DNA of 64,000 nucleotides from positions 62,001 to 126,000 of the forward strand of contig NZ_JPFV01000015.1 of NCBI RefSeq assembly GCF_000722685.1. The letters run 5' to 3'. This DNA comes from Streptococcus mitis. GTDB taxonomy: Bacteria; Bacillota; Bacilli; Lactobacillales; Streptococcaceae. The notes under the pieces are model-generated. The model did not search any database. It saw nothing but the letters and a program-made list of their open reading frames with translations, and was not told the DNA's origin. The translations under genes were made by a program, and so were the position numbers. Numbering within the stretch: the first letter of the stretch is position 1; every line of letters starts with the position of its first letter. Positions 15,550 to 25,440 of this stretch are shown here, in pieces.

Positions 15550-15930
15550 CAATTTTCTATAAGCCATGTTTTGTTCCAGAAGTGACTAGGACCACTTCCT
15601 TCGATAATCATCTGTCTACCACTAGCAGCTCTAGCTGATAGCAGTCAGAGTACTACGTTCGTTTCCGTGCACTCCATGCCCCGACCAAAATTTGGGTTGC
15701 TAGCTTGAGGGGTTTACCGCGTTCCACTCTCTCCGTTTCCAGAAAGACTCCGTCACTGTGGCACTTTCAAGCCTACTCTGACCTATCCAAAGACTTAGCC
15801 ATTTCAACTGCCGTAACGATTTCTCGTTCCTAGGCTTATGGTTTCGCCTAGCACAAACACTACAGGCATCACAGCCTGTGCTAGCATGGACTTTCCTCAT
15901 GAAAAGCAACTCTCCTCACGCGATTATCCA
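15550..15930 (-). ncRNA. rnpB: RNase P RNA, bacterial class B
   Basis: Catalytic RNA subunit that matures tRNA 5' ends. On the minus strand the 5' end reads GGATAATCGCGTGAGGAG, followed by the signature GAGGAAAGTCC (around 15888-15898), a conserved P4 strand of the RNase P core. Near the 3' end, TAAGCCATGTTTTGTTCC on the plus strand matches the other conserved side. The position between gpsB and the rlmL-like gene agrees with pneumococcus. The 5' end is placed within a few bases. A 69-codon open frame inside it is not a gene. Confidence 0.93.
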
Positions 15931-15955
15931 AAAATTGCACTTTTTAAATAAGCTC

Positions 15956-16285
15956 TTAAAATCCTGAGTTATCTAAAATTTGTTTACCAAACACTTCTTT
16001 TTCAAGACGATTCAAACGTTTTAAAATATCAAAGTTCGTCATAGAACTTGTTGTTGCCGCTTCAAAAGGTTCTGTTTGAACTGGTGAAGGTTTTGGTTTA
16101 CGAGCTAATTCTTCCTTCAAATCCGCAATTTCCTGACGAAGTGACTTGACCAAGGTAGCATAGGTTTCATAGTCCTTGATGACATCGTCCAAAAATTCAT
16201 CAACTTCTACTTTACTATACCCACGGACTTCACGTCCAAACTCTTGTTCAAAAATATCTTTCGCCGAAAAAATAATACCTGCCAT
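15956..16285 (-). CDS. gpsB: Cell-division regulator GpsB (DivIVA-like)
   Basis: A 109-residue cytoplasmic coiled-coil protein that coordinates septal and peripheral wall synthesis through PBPs, MreC and StkP signalling. The N-terminal DivIVA-like domain contains [20 protein letters not shown] and [14 protein letters not shown] coiled coil follows (about 38-70), then a short linker and a C-terminal oligomerisation helix ([17 protein letters not shown]). The frame opens four codons earlier at 16297, but the ATG at 16285 has GGAGAGA close upstream and matches the family start. Full length. Confidence 0.95.
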   Translation of the reverse strand: MAGIIFSAKDIFEQEFGREVRGYSKVEVDEFLDDVIKDYETYATLVKSLRQEIADLKEELARKPKPSPVQTEPFEAATTSSMTNFDILKRLNRLEKEVFGKQILDNSGF

Positions 16286-16354
16286 GTCTCTCTCCATTCT
16301 CAGTTGCTAGTATTATTATATAAAAAAAGACAAACAAAAATCAAGGTCAAAGCT

Positions 16355-16882
16355 TCAATTTTCGGAAAAATTTTCTGCAAGTTCATTTAGCTGATCAAAT
16401 GTTAGTCTCTTTATAAAATAGTCTTCCTGCTCTTTCATCATTTGGTAAATATAAGCTAGTCTCGTTTCATTTTCCTCATCATAAAAAAGATAAGAACTAT
16501 TCGTATTTTCCAGTAAAAACTGCTGGTAATCTCTTAACTGCCCCTTGTGTTCATAACGAGGATAAGCATATTTGACAAAGTCTACCTGCTTAAAGCGGCT
16601 CAGTTTCATCTGATTACCTTCATTCCAATTTTCCCCATGAGTTTCAAAAGCAAAAATGGTGGCCAAGTGGAAACCGTATTCGGTCTTCATTTCCTGAGCA
16701 ACCTCTAAAACCCAATATTCAAAGCCCAAAGTTCCGGTAAATACAAGCCAAGTCACCCCATCTTCTGCCATAGCTTCTAAATCCCTACGTATCGCTTTTT
16801 TAATCAATTTAAGACGAGGATCCTTGTCCGAAAACAAACCCAAATCAAAAGCAGAATAGCCTAAAACCAAAGCTGTAGTCAT
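16355..16882 (-). CDS. YpsA-like SLOG/DUF1273 family protein
   Basis: A 175-residue cytosolic protein of the DUF1273/YpsA family, a Rossmann-like fold related to the SLOG nucleotide-binding proteins. Visible features are the N-terminal [31 protein letters not shown] (the glycine-rich loop region) and a C-terminal acidic helix. YpsA in Bacillus affects cell division, but the biochemical role is unsettled. I start it at the ATG at 16882 (GAAAGGG 7 nt upstream). A longer frame to 16966 would overlap the divergent recU start. It lies head to head with recU, as in pneumococcus. Confidence 0.85.
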   Translation of the reverse strand: MTTALVLGYSAFDLGLFSDKDPRLKLIKKAIRRDLEAMAEDGVTWLVFTGTLGFEYWVLEVAQEMKTEYGFHLATIFAFETHGENWNEGNQMKLSRFKQVDFVKYAYPRYEHKGQLRDYQQFLLENTNSSYLFYDEENETRLAYIYQMMKEQEDYFIKRLTFDQLNELAENFSEN

Positions 16883-16910
16883 TTTTAACCCTTTCTGTGT
16901 AAAATTATGG

Positions 16911-16916
16911 TATAAT
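16911..16916 (+). promoter_or_regulatory. Extended -10 promoter of recU-pbp1a
   Basis: ATGG-TATAAT (TATAAT at 16911-16916, preceded by TGN) lies 33 bp before the recU start. No clear -35 is seen, which fits an extended -10 promoter. Confidence 0.6.
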
Positions 16917-16948
16917 AGAGTGATGTTATTGTACCAATAAGGAGAATT

Positions 16949-17548
16949 ATGGTCAACTATCCTCATAAAATTTCATCACAAAAAAGACAAACATCGCTTT
17001 CTCAACCCCAAAATTTCGCAAATCGAGGAATGTCTTTTGAAAAGATGATTAATGCTACCAACGACTACTATTTGTCTCAGGGCTTGGCTGTTATACACAA
17101 GAAACCAACCCCTATTCAAATCGTACGAGTGGACTATCCACAACGAAGTCGTGCCAAGATTGTTGAAGCCTATTTTCGACAAGCTTCAACGACAGACTAT
17201 TCTGGCGTTTATAAGGGATATTACATCGACTTTGAAGCCAAGGAAACAAAACAAAAATGTGCGATTCCGATGAAAAATTTCCATCCACATCAGATTCAGC
17301 ATATGGAACAAGTCCTTGCTCAACAAGGAATCTGCTTTGTCCTTCTTCACTTTTCTTCTCAGCAAGAAACCTACTTATTACCGGCATATGATTTGATTCG
17401 CTTCTATCATCAAGATAAGGGGCAAAAATCAATGCCACTTGGATACATACGAGAATACGGTTACCAGATAAAACTAGGGGCATTTCCACAAATTCCCTAT
17501 CTCGATGTCATCAAAGAACATTTACTAGGTGGTAAACAAGATGAATAA
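16949..17548 (+). CDS. recU: Holliday junction resolvase RecU
   Basis: A 199-residue nuclease that resolves four-way DNA junctions in recombination and chromosome segregation of Firmicutes. The type II restriction-like active site is in [11 protein letters not shown] (D-x-E-x-K), after the conserved [11 protein letters not shown] stretch at about 26-36. The stalk-region lysines lie in the [17 protein letters not shown] segment. It overlaps pbp1a by 8 bp, a coupling conserved across Firmicutes. An AAGGAG ribosome site precedes the ATG. Confidence 0.95.
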   Translation: MVNYPHKISSQKRQTSLSQPQNFANRGMSFEKMINATNDYYLSQGLAVIHKKPTPIQIVRVDYPQRSRAKIVEAYFRQASTTDYSGVYKGYYIDFEAKETKQKCAIPMKNFHPHQIQHMEQVLAQQGICFVLLHFSSQQETYLLPAYDLIRFYHQDKGQKSMPLGYIREYGYQIKLGAFPQIPYLDVIKEHLLGGKQDE

Positions 17549-19706
17549 ATACATTCTTATGCGAATATTAAAGTATACTGGAATCTTTTTCCTAACTCTC
17601 TTTATCGCATTATTTCTATTGGGTGGGGGTGTTTTCCTCTATTTTGTAAGTAAAGCTCCAGCACTATCAGATAGTAAATTAGTTGCAACAACTTCGAGCA
17701 AGATTTACGACAATAATAACGAACTCATTGCCGATCTGGGCTCTGAACGCCGAGTAAACGCTCAGGCCAACGAAATTCCTACTGATTTAGTCAAAGCCAT
17801 CGTGTCTATCGAGGACCACCGCTTCTTTGACCACAGAGGGGTAGATACGATTCGGATCATGGGGGCCTTCTTACGTAACTTACAAAGTAACTCTTTACAG
17901 GGAGGATCAACCCTAACTCAGCAGTTGATTAAGTTGACCTATTTCTCAACATCAACTTCGGATCAAAATATCTCCCGAAAAGCACAAGAGGCATGGTTAG
18001 CTGTCCAATTGGAACAAAAAGCTACCAAACAAGAAATCCTTACCTACTACATCAATAAGGTCTATATGTCAAATGGTAACTATGGTATGCAGACAGCAGC
18101 CCAAAATTACTACGGAAAAGACTTAAAAGACCTCTCTCTACCTCAATTAGCTTTGCTAGCAGGTATGCCACAGGCACCCAACCAATACGATCCTTACTCT
18201 CATCCAGATGCAGCGTTGGACCGTCGTAATTTGGTTCTTTCAGAAATGAGAGGACAAGATTACATTAGTGCTGAACAATATGAAAAAGCTATCAACACAC
18301 CTATCACTGATGGTTTACAAAGTCTTAAGTCAGCTGCTACTTATCCAGCGTATATGGATAACTATCTAAAAGAGGTTATTGAACAAGTAGAGCACGAAAC
18401 GGGATATAATCTTCTTACTACTGGAATGGAAGTCTACACCAATGTAGACAAGGACATTCAACAAAGACTTTGGGATATTTACAATACAGATGAATATGTC
18501 TCTTATCCAGATGATGACCTTCAAGTAGCCTCAACTATCGTAGATACTTCCAATGGTAAAGTCATCGCCCAACTTGGAGCTCGTCACCAAGCAAGCAATG
18601 TTTCATTCGGTACTAACCAAGCTGTGGAAACCAACCGTGACTGGGGATCAACCATGAAGCCAATCACTGATTATGCCCCAGCCTTAGAATACGGTGTATA
18701 TGATTCAACTGCAGCTACTGTCCACGATATTCCTTATAACTATCCTGGAACAAGTACCCCTCTCTACAACTGGGATAGAGCATATTTTGGTAACATTACT
18801 CTGCAATATGCCCTTCAACAATCTCGTAACGTACCTGCTGTTGAAACACTAAACAAGGTTGGTTTAGATAGAGCTAAAAACTTCCTAAATGGTTTAGGCA
18901 TCGACTATCCTGTAATGCACTATTCAAATGCTATTTCAAGTAATACAACTGAATCTGGTAAACAGTACGGTGCAAGCAGTGAGAAAATGGCTGCGGCTTA
19001 CGCTGCATTCGCTAATGGCGGTATCTACCACAAACCAATGTACATCAATAAAATCGTCTTTAGTGATGGTAGTGAAAAAGAATTTTCTGACGCTGGTACA
19101 AGAGCTATGAAAGAGTCTACTGCCTACATGATGACAGAAATGATGAAAACAGTCTTGACATCTGGAATAGGTTACAACGCCTATCTGCCTGGAATTCCTC
19201 AAGCAGGTAAAACAGGTACTTCTAACTACACAGATGATGAAATTGAAAAACACATCAAGAACACTGGCTATGTAGCTCCAGATGAAATGTTTGTTGGTTA
19301 TACTCGTAAGTATTCTATGGCCGTTTGGACAGGTTATACCAACCGTCTCACTCCTATTGTAGGTGATGGCCTCACAGTTGCTGCTAGAGTCTATCGTGCT
19401 ATGATGACTTCTCTCTCTCAAAACGACCATCCTGGAGATTGGACAATGCCTGAAGGACTATATAGAAACGGGCAGTTCGTATTCCAAAACGGAGCCAGAA
19501 ATACATGGAATACTCCTGATACACAACAAACAGTAGAGAATTCCTCTACAACAACTGGAAATTCAACTACACAGGCAGGCCAACAACCCAATAATGCTCC
19601 AGCAACTGATCCTAATCAAGGACAAGCTGGTCAGGCTGTTCAGCCAACACAACCAGTACAACCAACGCCACCAAATCCGCAAGTTCAACAGCAACCACAA
19701 CAGTGA
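17541..19706 (+). CDS. pbp1A: Class A penicillin-binding protein 1A
   Basis: A 721-residue bifunctional peptidoglycan synthase. A short cytoplasmic tail and membrane helix (about 8-35) precede the GT51 glycosyltransferase domain, with catalytic Glu in [14 protein letters not shown] and [11 protein letters not shown]. The transpeptidase domain has Ser370-Thr-Met-Lys, SRN in [11 protein letters not shown] and Lys-Thr-Gly in [10 protein letters not shown]. The C-terminal tail is Gln/Pro/Asn-rich and variable. Numbering from the ATG at 17541 puts the active Ser at 370, as in pneumococcus. Residues 574-577 read NTGY rather than the susceptible TSQF, a change known from beta-lactam-resistant mosaic alleles; T371 is unchanged. 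Translation is coupled to recU. Confidence 0.96.
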   Translation: MNKYILMRILKYTGIFFLTLFIALFLLGGGVFLYFVSKAPALSDSKLVATTSSKIYDNNNELIADLGSERRVNAQANEIPTDLVKAIVSIEDHRFFDHRGVDTIRIMGAFLRNLQSNSLQGGSTLTQQLIKLTYFSTSTSDQNISRKAQEAWLAVQLEQKATKQEILTYYINKVYMSNGNYGMQTAAQNYYGKDLKDLSLPQLALLAGMPQAPNQYDPYSHPDAALDRRNLVLSEMRGQDYISAEQYEKAINTPITDGLQSLKSAATYPAYMDNYLKEVIEQVEHETGYNLLTTGMEVYTNVDKDIQQRLWDIYNTDEYVSYPDDDLQVASTIVDTSNGKVIAQLGARHQASNVSFGTNQAVETNRDWGSTMKPITDYAPALEYGVYDSTAATVHDIPYNYPGTSTPLYNWDRAYFGNITLQYALQQSRNVPAVETLNKVGLDRAKNFLNGLGIDYPVMHYSNAISSNTTESGKQYGASSEKMAAAYAAFANGGIYHKPMYINKIVFSDGSEKEFSDAGTRAMKESTAYMMTEMMKTVLTSGIGYNAYLPGIPQAGKTGTSNYTDDEIEKHIKNTGYVAPDEMFVGYTRKYSMAVWTGYTNRLTPIVGDGLTVAARVYRAMMTSLSQNDHPGDWTMPEGLYRNGQFVFQNGARNTWNTPDTQQTVENSSTTTGNSTTQAGQQPNNAPATDPNQGQAGQAVQPTQPVQPTPPNPQVQQQPQQ

Positions 19707-19717
19707 GATGAAAGAAG

Positions 19718-19750
19718 AAAATCCTGAGAATACCAACTCAGGATTTTTTC
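19718..19750 (+). terminator. Terminator of recU-pbp1a
   Basis: ATCCTGAG (19721-19728) pairs with CTCAGGAT (19737-19744), followed by a T run; 11 bp after the pbp1a stop. Confidence 0.85.
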
Positions 19751-19848
19751 TACAAAAAATTGGCTTCATAATCTTTGAAAGTGAGGATAGCCATCAATTC
19801 ATTTTCGAGAAAGTAAAAGAAGTTAGCGAATAACCAACTCCTTTTCCT

Positions 19849-21828
19849 CTATTTCACATGTTTGGCAAGTTCTTCTTGCGCTTTTTTATTGGATTCTTCT
19901 TTCTCTTTCAGCCATTTATCTTGAGCTTTTTGATATTCATCTGCAGTGACTGCCTTGTCTTGAAGTTCCAAGTATTTGTATAGGAGCGGATCGCTTGTCC
20001 CCTTGTTACCAGAGAAGGCAAACGGCATCGTAAATGGTACCATCTTAGACAAGATTGGGCGACCAGTGAGTGATGTTGTTGGAATAATCAAGGCACTATC
20101 TGTCAACCAAGCTTGGGCTGCAGCATACTTATCATATCGTTTTGCTACATCTATTGTATCATTTCCAGCTTCAGTTACTAATTTCTCATAGTCGTTTAGA
20201 CCAACCTTCTTAGCTGCAGCATTATCTGTACCAGAATCAAAGCCAAGGTAGGTTTTAGTGTTTTCACCAACTGATGGTTTGATAATATCGAGGTAAGTAG
20301 ATGGATCCGCAAAGTCTGGAGTCCAACCAACATTATCTGAAATATCCCAATCTTCCCCAGCTGCTGTTTCAGCAAAGTAGGTAATATTCAAGACTTCATC
20401 TTTTTGTAGTTGTTGAATATCAATTACGACATTATCTGCACCCAAGGTTTCTTCAACCGATTGTTTGAAAGACTGTACACGTTGAACTTTTGTAGTTGCT
20501 GTCTGGTCAACTGGCATATCTAGGTGAATTGGAAATTGCACTCCCTCAGCTTGTAGAGCTGACTTAGCCTTGACAAATTCTGCCTTGGCTTTTTCAGGAT
20601 TATATAATCCATCTTGGGCATCTGTAAGATTAACATCCTTCCATTCATCCCCATAAGTCACCAATTTTTCTTTGACCATATCGCCAAAGTTTTTCCCATC
20701 TGCTTGGACAAATGTTGGTGGTACAAAAAGATTACGCAAAATTTTGCTTGCACCACTGGCACCGTTCACTTGTGAAGCATAGGCCGTACGATCAAAACCA
20801 AAAGCAATAGCTTGGCGGAAATCCTTGTTTAAGAGAGCCTTTTTAGTAGAGGTCTTTTGTTCGTCACTAGTCTTAGAAGTATATTTGTAAGACTGGCGGT
20901 CAATATTTGTACCAACTAGATAAGTCGTAGAGTCTTGTTGGGTATAGACAATATTGTCCTTCATCGTTTTTTCAAGTTCTGCGAAACTTGCACTTGTTGG
21001 ATAGAGGCGGGCTGCTGTAAGGCTACCATCTTTAAAGTTTTCTGCAGGTTTGCTGGTATCTTGACCATCCCAGAATGACAATTTTATCTTATCAACATGA
21101 ACATTGTCCTTATCCCAGTAGTTAGGATTTTTCGCAAATTCAACGGAAGATTTAGCCACAAGAGATTTTAACAAATAAGGACCATTATACAAGATACTGC
21201 TTGGATCTGTCGCTTTAGCAAAATCATCCCCTTTTGAGTTCAAAAACTCTTCATTAACTGGTGCCAAGACACCCATTGTTGTTTTAGAATTCCAAAAACT
21301 TTCAGGTTTGTTCAAAGTGTATTGGACTGTTTGATCGTCAAGGGCTTTAATCCCGACTTGAGCAAAGTCTGTGGTCTCACCTTTTGCATAGGCATCTAGA
21401 CCTTTGATTGAATCTTGTACCAAGTAAAGGGCTTGTGATTTCTTATCTGTTGCATATTTAAGACCTGTCACAAAGTCCTGTGCCTTAACAGGAGCATACT
21501 CTTCACCTTCTGCAGTATACCACTTGGCATCCTGACGAATCTTATAAGTATAAGTCAAGCCATCCTTAGAAACTGACCAGTCTTCTGCCATAGAGGGAAT
21601 AAGATTCCCATAGCGGTCATTTTCAAGTAATCCATCAATGACATTACTAGTAATGTTTGAAGTAGCTGCCTTACTGGTTGTTAAATAGTTAAGATTATCT
21701 GGATCTGTCTCGTAGGTAAATGCAAAGGTCTGCTCACCTTTAGTAGCTGAACCACCAGAACAAGCCGCTAAGACACCAGCTGCTAATAAAGTGACTCCCG
21801 CAAGAGCCAATACTTTTCTTGTTTTCAT
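19849..21828 (-). CDS. aliA: Oligopeptide-binding lipoprotein AliA
   Basis: A 659-residue substrate-binding lipoprotein of the Ami oligopeptide ABC transporter. The signal peptide ends in the lipobox LAAC with lipidated Cys23. The mature part is an SBP_bac_5 fold, with FAFTYETDPDNLNYL at the N-terminus and the characteristic EDWSVSKDGLTYTYKIR. The C-terminus KAQEELAKHVK is typical of Ali/Ami proteins. It sits between the capsule locus and pbp1a, the classical 3' flank of pneumococcal cps, and closely matches AliA. The start was moved 9 codons inside the open frame to the ATG at 21828, which has GGAGAAG upstream. It has its own promoter. Confidence 0.95.
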   Translation of the reverse strand: MKTRKVLALAGVTLLAAGVLAACSGGSATKGEQTFAFTYETDPDNLNYLTTSKAATSNITSNVIDGLLENDRYGNLIPSMAEDWSVSKDGLTYTYKIRQDAKWYTAEGEEYAPVKAQDFVTGLKYATDKKSQALYLVQDSIKGLDAYAKGETTDFAQVGIKALDDQTVQYTLNKPESFWNSKTTMGVLAPVNEEFLNSKGDDFAKATDPSSILYNGPYLLKSLVAKSSVEFAKNPNYWDKDNVHVDKIKLSFWDGQDTSKPAENFKDGSLTAARLYPTSASFAELEKTMKDNIVYTQQDSTTYLVGTNIDRQSYKYTSKTSDEQKTSTKKALLNKDFRQAIAFGFDRTAYASQVNGASGASKILRNLFVPPTFVQADGKNFGDMVKEKLVTYGDEWKDVNLTDAQDGLYNPEKAKAEFVKAKSALQAEGVQFPIHLDMPVDQTATTKVQRVQSFKQSVEETLGADNVVIDIQQLQKDEVLNITYFAETAAGEDWDISDNVGWTPDFADPSTYLDIIKPSVGENTKTYLGFDSGTDNAAAKKVGLNDYEKLVTEAGNDTIDVAKRYDKYAAAQAWLTDSALIIPTTSLTGRPILSKMVPFTMPFAFSGNKGTSDPLLYKYLELQDKAVTADEYQKAQDKWLKEKEESNKKAQEELAKHVK

Positions 21829-21853
21829 AGTCTTCTCCTTTGTTTTTCTATCC

Positions 21854-21882
21854 ATTATAGACCCTTTTTAAAGTCCTGTCAA
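21854..21882 (-). promoter_or_regulatory. Consensus promoter of aliA
   Basis: Minus-strand TTGACA (21877-21882), 17-bp spacer and TATAAT (21854-21859), ending 25 bp before the aliA start. It makes aliA independent of capsule transcription. Confidence 0.9.
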
Positions 21883-21948
21883 TATAATTTTCTGAATTTT
21901 AGAAAATTATTTTTTAAACAAAAACTTTGCAAAAATATGAATATTATC

Positions 21949-21987
21949 AAAAATCCCTCAACTACATCACATAGTCAAGGAATTTTT
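21949..21987. terminator. Possible terminator at the end of the capsule operon
   Basis: An imperfect hairpin, AAAAATCC (around 21950-21957) with GGAATTTTT (21979-21987), flanked by A and T on the two sides, lies between glf and the aliA promoter. It could work in both directions. Confidence 0.5.
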
Positions 21988-22028
21988 AATACTTTTATAA
22001 ATGAGAACTGGTGATCAATTTTACTTAT

Positions 22029-23131
22029 TTAATCTAACTCATTTCTTACACACTGTAAAGCTGCTCCAATTACTTGGTGCATATCGTAATAACGATAGTG
22101 TCCTAAACGACCACCAAAGATAACATTCCCTTGCTCATCGGCCAATTTTTTATACGATTTATACAAATGATTATTACGATCATTATTAACTGGATAATAA
22201 GGCTCATCACCTTTTTCCCATGTTTTGGAATGTTCTTTAGTAATGATAGTCTTTGCTTGACTCCCAAACTCAAAATGTTTGTGTTCAATAATGCGAGTAT
22301 ATGGGGTATCAGCATCCGTATAGTTCACAACTGCATTTCCTTGGTAATTTTCCATATCCAGGGTCTCATTTTCAAAACGAAGACTACGATACTCTAGTTC
22401 ACCCAACTTATAATCGAAGAATTCATCAATCATACCGGTAAAGACAATCTTAGGGAAGTCCTTCATATATTGCTCTTTATTCGCAAAGAAATCAACATTT
22501 GTTTCTACATCAATGTTTTCATGATCCAACATTTTTTCAACTATCTGAGTATAACCACCAATTGGAATTCCTTGATAGGTATCGTTAAAATAGTTGTTAT
22601 CATAGGTCAGGCGTACTGGCAAACGGCGAATGATAAAGGCTGGAAGTTCCGTAGTTGGCTTGCCCCACTGTTTCTCTGTATAGTCCTTGATTAATTTTTC
22701 GTAGATGTCTGTACCTACAAGAGATATCGCCTGTTCTTCCAAATTTTCAGGAGTTTTACCATTTAAAACCGCACGTTGCTCATCAATCTTAGCTTGTGCT
22801 TCTGCTGGCGTTACAACTCCCCAAAGTTTATTGAAAGTATTCATATTGAAAGGAAGGTTATAAATCTCTCCCTTATAATTTGCAACTGGGGAGTTTGTGT
22901 AACGGTTAAACTCTGCAAACTGATTTACATAATCCCAGATTTCCTTATCCGAAGTATGGAATATATGAGCACCATATTGATGAACTTGAATTCCTTCCTC
23001 TTCACGAGTATAGATATTACCCGCGATATGATTTCGTTTTTCAATGACTTTTACTTTTTTCCTTTTAAGGCTGATTCATGGGCAAAAACTGCACCAAAAA
23101 GACCAGCACCAACAACAAGATAATCGTACAT
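22029..23131 (-). pseudogene. glf: UDP-galactopyranose mutase, frameshifted
   Basis: Glf isomerises UDP-galactopyranose to UDP-galactofuranose for capsule synthesis. The ATG at 23131 (GAGGAG upstream) opens the FAD-binding start MYDYLVVGAGLFGAVFAHES. After codon 26 the frame hits TAA at 23051-23053. The rest of the protein, from KVKVIEKRNHIAGN onwards, is intact in another frame to 22029, with YGAHIFHTSDKEIWDYV, RLPVRLTYDNNYFNDTYQG and LGHYRYYDMHQVIGAAL. One base is missing in the run TTAAAAGGAAAAAAG (around 23052-23066). Restoring it would give about 367 residues, the family length. It is the last gene of the capsule operon. A sequencing error or slippage cannot be excluded. Confidence 0.9.
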
Positions 23132-23206
23132 ATACTCCTCGCCATTAAAATTCTTTTACTGATTATTTTTTAGGCCATTAGATAATATTTTATTTCAAAA
23201 ATATCC

Positions 23207-23845
23207 TTATTTTCTATTTAGTTGTATTATTCCTTCATTAAAGAATTTTATATAATCAAAAAGATCAATATCTCTTTTTCCTACTAGTTTATTTCTATAT
23301 CCTAGTAGATTTTTCACTTGTATTTTACCATTAATTGTTTCATTAGTTTTTGGAATATGTATGGCAGATTTTATTTCTGGCATCTCCTTACTTACGAACA
23401 CAACTTTATTTTTATAGGATAAATTATCAAATTCCAATATATCTTCATATGTACATCCATCCCGCTCTATCATGAAAATAAATAGATTGTCGAAGTTTAC
23501 CCTTCTCTTTCTTTCATTCCATTTATCTTTCAATTCTGAAAAATTTCTATAATGTGATCCATGTATCTCTATATCATTACATAAAGCGATAGGATAACTA
23601 CCTGCCCATTGTTTCTCCACTAGTGGTTGTTCAAAATAGAAAGGTAAATTCTTACAAAACTTAACAAATGAGCTGGGTTCTATAAACAAGTTTACTGTTG
23701 GAGACATAAACTTAAGGCCTAATTTATGACTTATTACACCTCCAAGACAGTTAGAGCTTATGATCGTAAAGTCAGAATTTTTTAAATCTAATCTTTTCTT
23801 CTTAATCATATTAAATTCTAATGCTTTTAAAAAATATTTTATCAT
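23207..23845 (-). CDS. DUF1919 family exopolysaccharide-locus protein
   Basis: A 212-residue protein with the DUF1919 pattern: FTIISSNCLGGVISHKLGLKFMSPTVN near the N-terminus, then YPIALCNDIEIHGSHYRNFSELKDKW and a C-terminal Lys-rich segment. Members occur in capsule and exopolysaccharide loci and are sometimes annotated as acyl- or glycosyl-transfer proteins, but the activity is not established. No signal peptide or membrane helix is seen. The ribosome site is GGAG about 11 nt before the ATG. It lies between the SGNH remnant and glf near the end of the operon, a position where accessory modification genes usually sit. Confidence 0.75.
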   Translation of the reverse strand: MIKYFLKALEFNMIKKKRLDLKNSDFTIISSNCLGGVISHKLGLKFMSPTVNLFIEPSSFVKFCKNLPFYFEQPLVEKQWAGSYPIALCNDIEIHGSHYRNFSELKDKWNERKRRVNFDNLFIFMIERDGCTYEDILEFDNLSYKNKVVFVSKEMPEIKSAIHIPKTNETINGKIQVKNLLGYRNKLVGKRDIDLFDYIKFFNEGIIQLNRK

Positions 23846-23936
23846 ACTATTCTTAACTCCATATAAATCTTATAAAACAAATAATATAATTTAATATTAA
23901 CAAACAGTCAAAACTAATTTCATGTTATTCTTACCT

Positions 23937-24240
23937 CTACAGTAAATTAATATTTTTCTCATTCATATAATTTCTAAGTACTAATAAACCTTCATCATTA
24001 TAATGCAATCCCTCACTTGTATATTCATATTTCAAATGATAATCTTCAGAAAATTCTTTGTTTATATCGATTAACCTTATTTTGTTCTCTCTTGTAAAGT
24101 CTTCTAACCATTCATTTAACTCTCTAACTATTTCGTTATCTACACTATGCATACCCGATTATTGTTAGAGTTAGTTCTATATTTCTTTTATCTGTTTCTA
24201 ATAATAATTTTTTGTCATTCTCTTTTATTAGACTAGAAAA
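23937..24240 (-). pseudogene. SGNH/GDSL-type hydrolase, C-terminal remnant
   Basis: The 71-codon frame at 23937-24152 (LNEWLEDFTRENKIRLIDIN, then SEGLHYNDEGLLVLRNYM) carries the block V Asp-x-x-His motif (GLHYND) and C-terminal helix of an SGNH esterase. Upstream, in another frame, the minus strand reads LLLETDKRNIELTLTIIG, which looks like the preceding beta-strand. Together they are the 3' third of an O-acetyl esterase or transferase gene with a frameshift near 24155 and no 5' part. It lies just after rmlD. Probably not functional. Confidence 0.65.
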
Positions 24241-24253
24241 ATCATTCTATTGC

Positions 24254-25105
24254 TTATCTTACTTCTTGTTTGTAAAATTCTTTCAAGGCATCTTGCCAAG
24301 TTGGAATGACAAATCCAGTAGCTTTAGCTTTAGAAAGGCTCATTGTTGAGTTTAACGGACGTTTAGCTTTTGCTGGAAATTGACTTGAATCTACTGGCTT
24401 GATTTCCACATCTGTATCTTTCAAAATTTCAACTGCAAAATCATACCAAGTTGTGTCTTCTGTAGCATCATTTGACAAATGATAATAACCAAATTCCTTG
24501 CGGTTTTCAGCCAGGTAGGTCATGAACTCAGCCAAGGTACGAGTCCAAGTCGGACGACCGTGCTGGTCATTTACAACTGTTAAAGTCTTATGATTTTTCG
24601 CAAGATTTTGCATGGTAAAAACGAAATTTTTGCCATAATTTCCAAATACCCAGGCAGTACGGATAATATAGAAATTAGACACATGCTTCTCAACTAACTC
24701 TTCTCCCATACGCTTAGTGCGTCCATATTCTGTCTGTGGATCTGGTCGGTCATCAACTTCCCACTCTTGTCCAACTGGTTTTCTACCATCAAAGACATAG
24801 TCGGTAGAAATATAAACTAGAGTTGCACCATGCTTTTCAGATGCTTTTGCGACATTCTCTGTCCCCGTCACATTGATGGCGAAGTCCAATTCTTTCCCTT
24901 CATCCTCTGCTGCATCAACAGCGGTGTAGGCTGCACAATGGTAGACTAAAGTCGGTTTCACCTCTTCAAAAACTTTCTCAACCATCTCTGCATTGGTAAT
25001 GTCCATCTCATCCACATCTACTGCTACGTATTCTTCATTACGCTCATCCAATAAATAACGAAGTTCAGTTCCTAACTGACCTTTTGATCCTGTAATTAAA
25101 ATCAT
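24254..25105 (-). CDS. rmlD: dTDP-4-dehydrorhamnose reductase
   Basis: A 283-residue short-chain dehydrogenase that makes the last step to dTDP-L-rhamnose, using NAD(P)H. The N-terminal dinucleotide site is ILITGSKGQLGTEL; the catalytic Ser-Thr/Tyr/Lys set is in VYISTDYVFDG and EYGRTKRMGEE (Y-x-x-x-K). The end DALKEFYKQEVR is typical. It is the fourth rml gene in the order A-C-B-D but is separated from rmlB by an unusual 1.6-kb insert and a partial rmlB copy. An AGAAAGG site is present upstream of the ATG. Confidence 0.95.
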   Translation of the reverse strand: MILITGSKGQLGTELRYLLDERNEEYVAVDVDEMDITNAEMVEKVFEEVKPTLVYHCAAYTAVDAAEDEGKELDFAINVTGTENVAKASEKHGATLVYISTDYVFDGRKPVGQEWEVDDRPDPQTEYGRTKRMGEELVEKHVSNFYIIRTAWVFGNYGKNFVFTMQNLAKNHKTLTVVNDQHGRPTWTRTLAEFMTYLAENRKEFGYYHLSNDATEDTTWYDFAVEILKDTDVEIKPVDSSQFPAKAKRPLNSTMSLSKAKATGFVIPTWQDALKEFYKQEVR

Positions 25106-25124
25106 CTCTATACCTTTCTAATTT

Positions 25125-25419
<295 letters not shown>

Positions 25420-25440
25420 TTATAAAATTTACTAAATTTA

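Noticed and set aside
15700..15909. 69-codon minus-strand frame
   Set aside because: Lies within the RNase P RNA gene; its sequence is explained by RNA structure.
17052..17489. Alternative frames on both strands inside recU
   Set aside because: Shadows of a well-supported gene; none has a ribosome site or family match.
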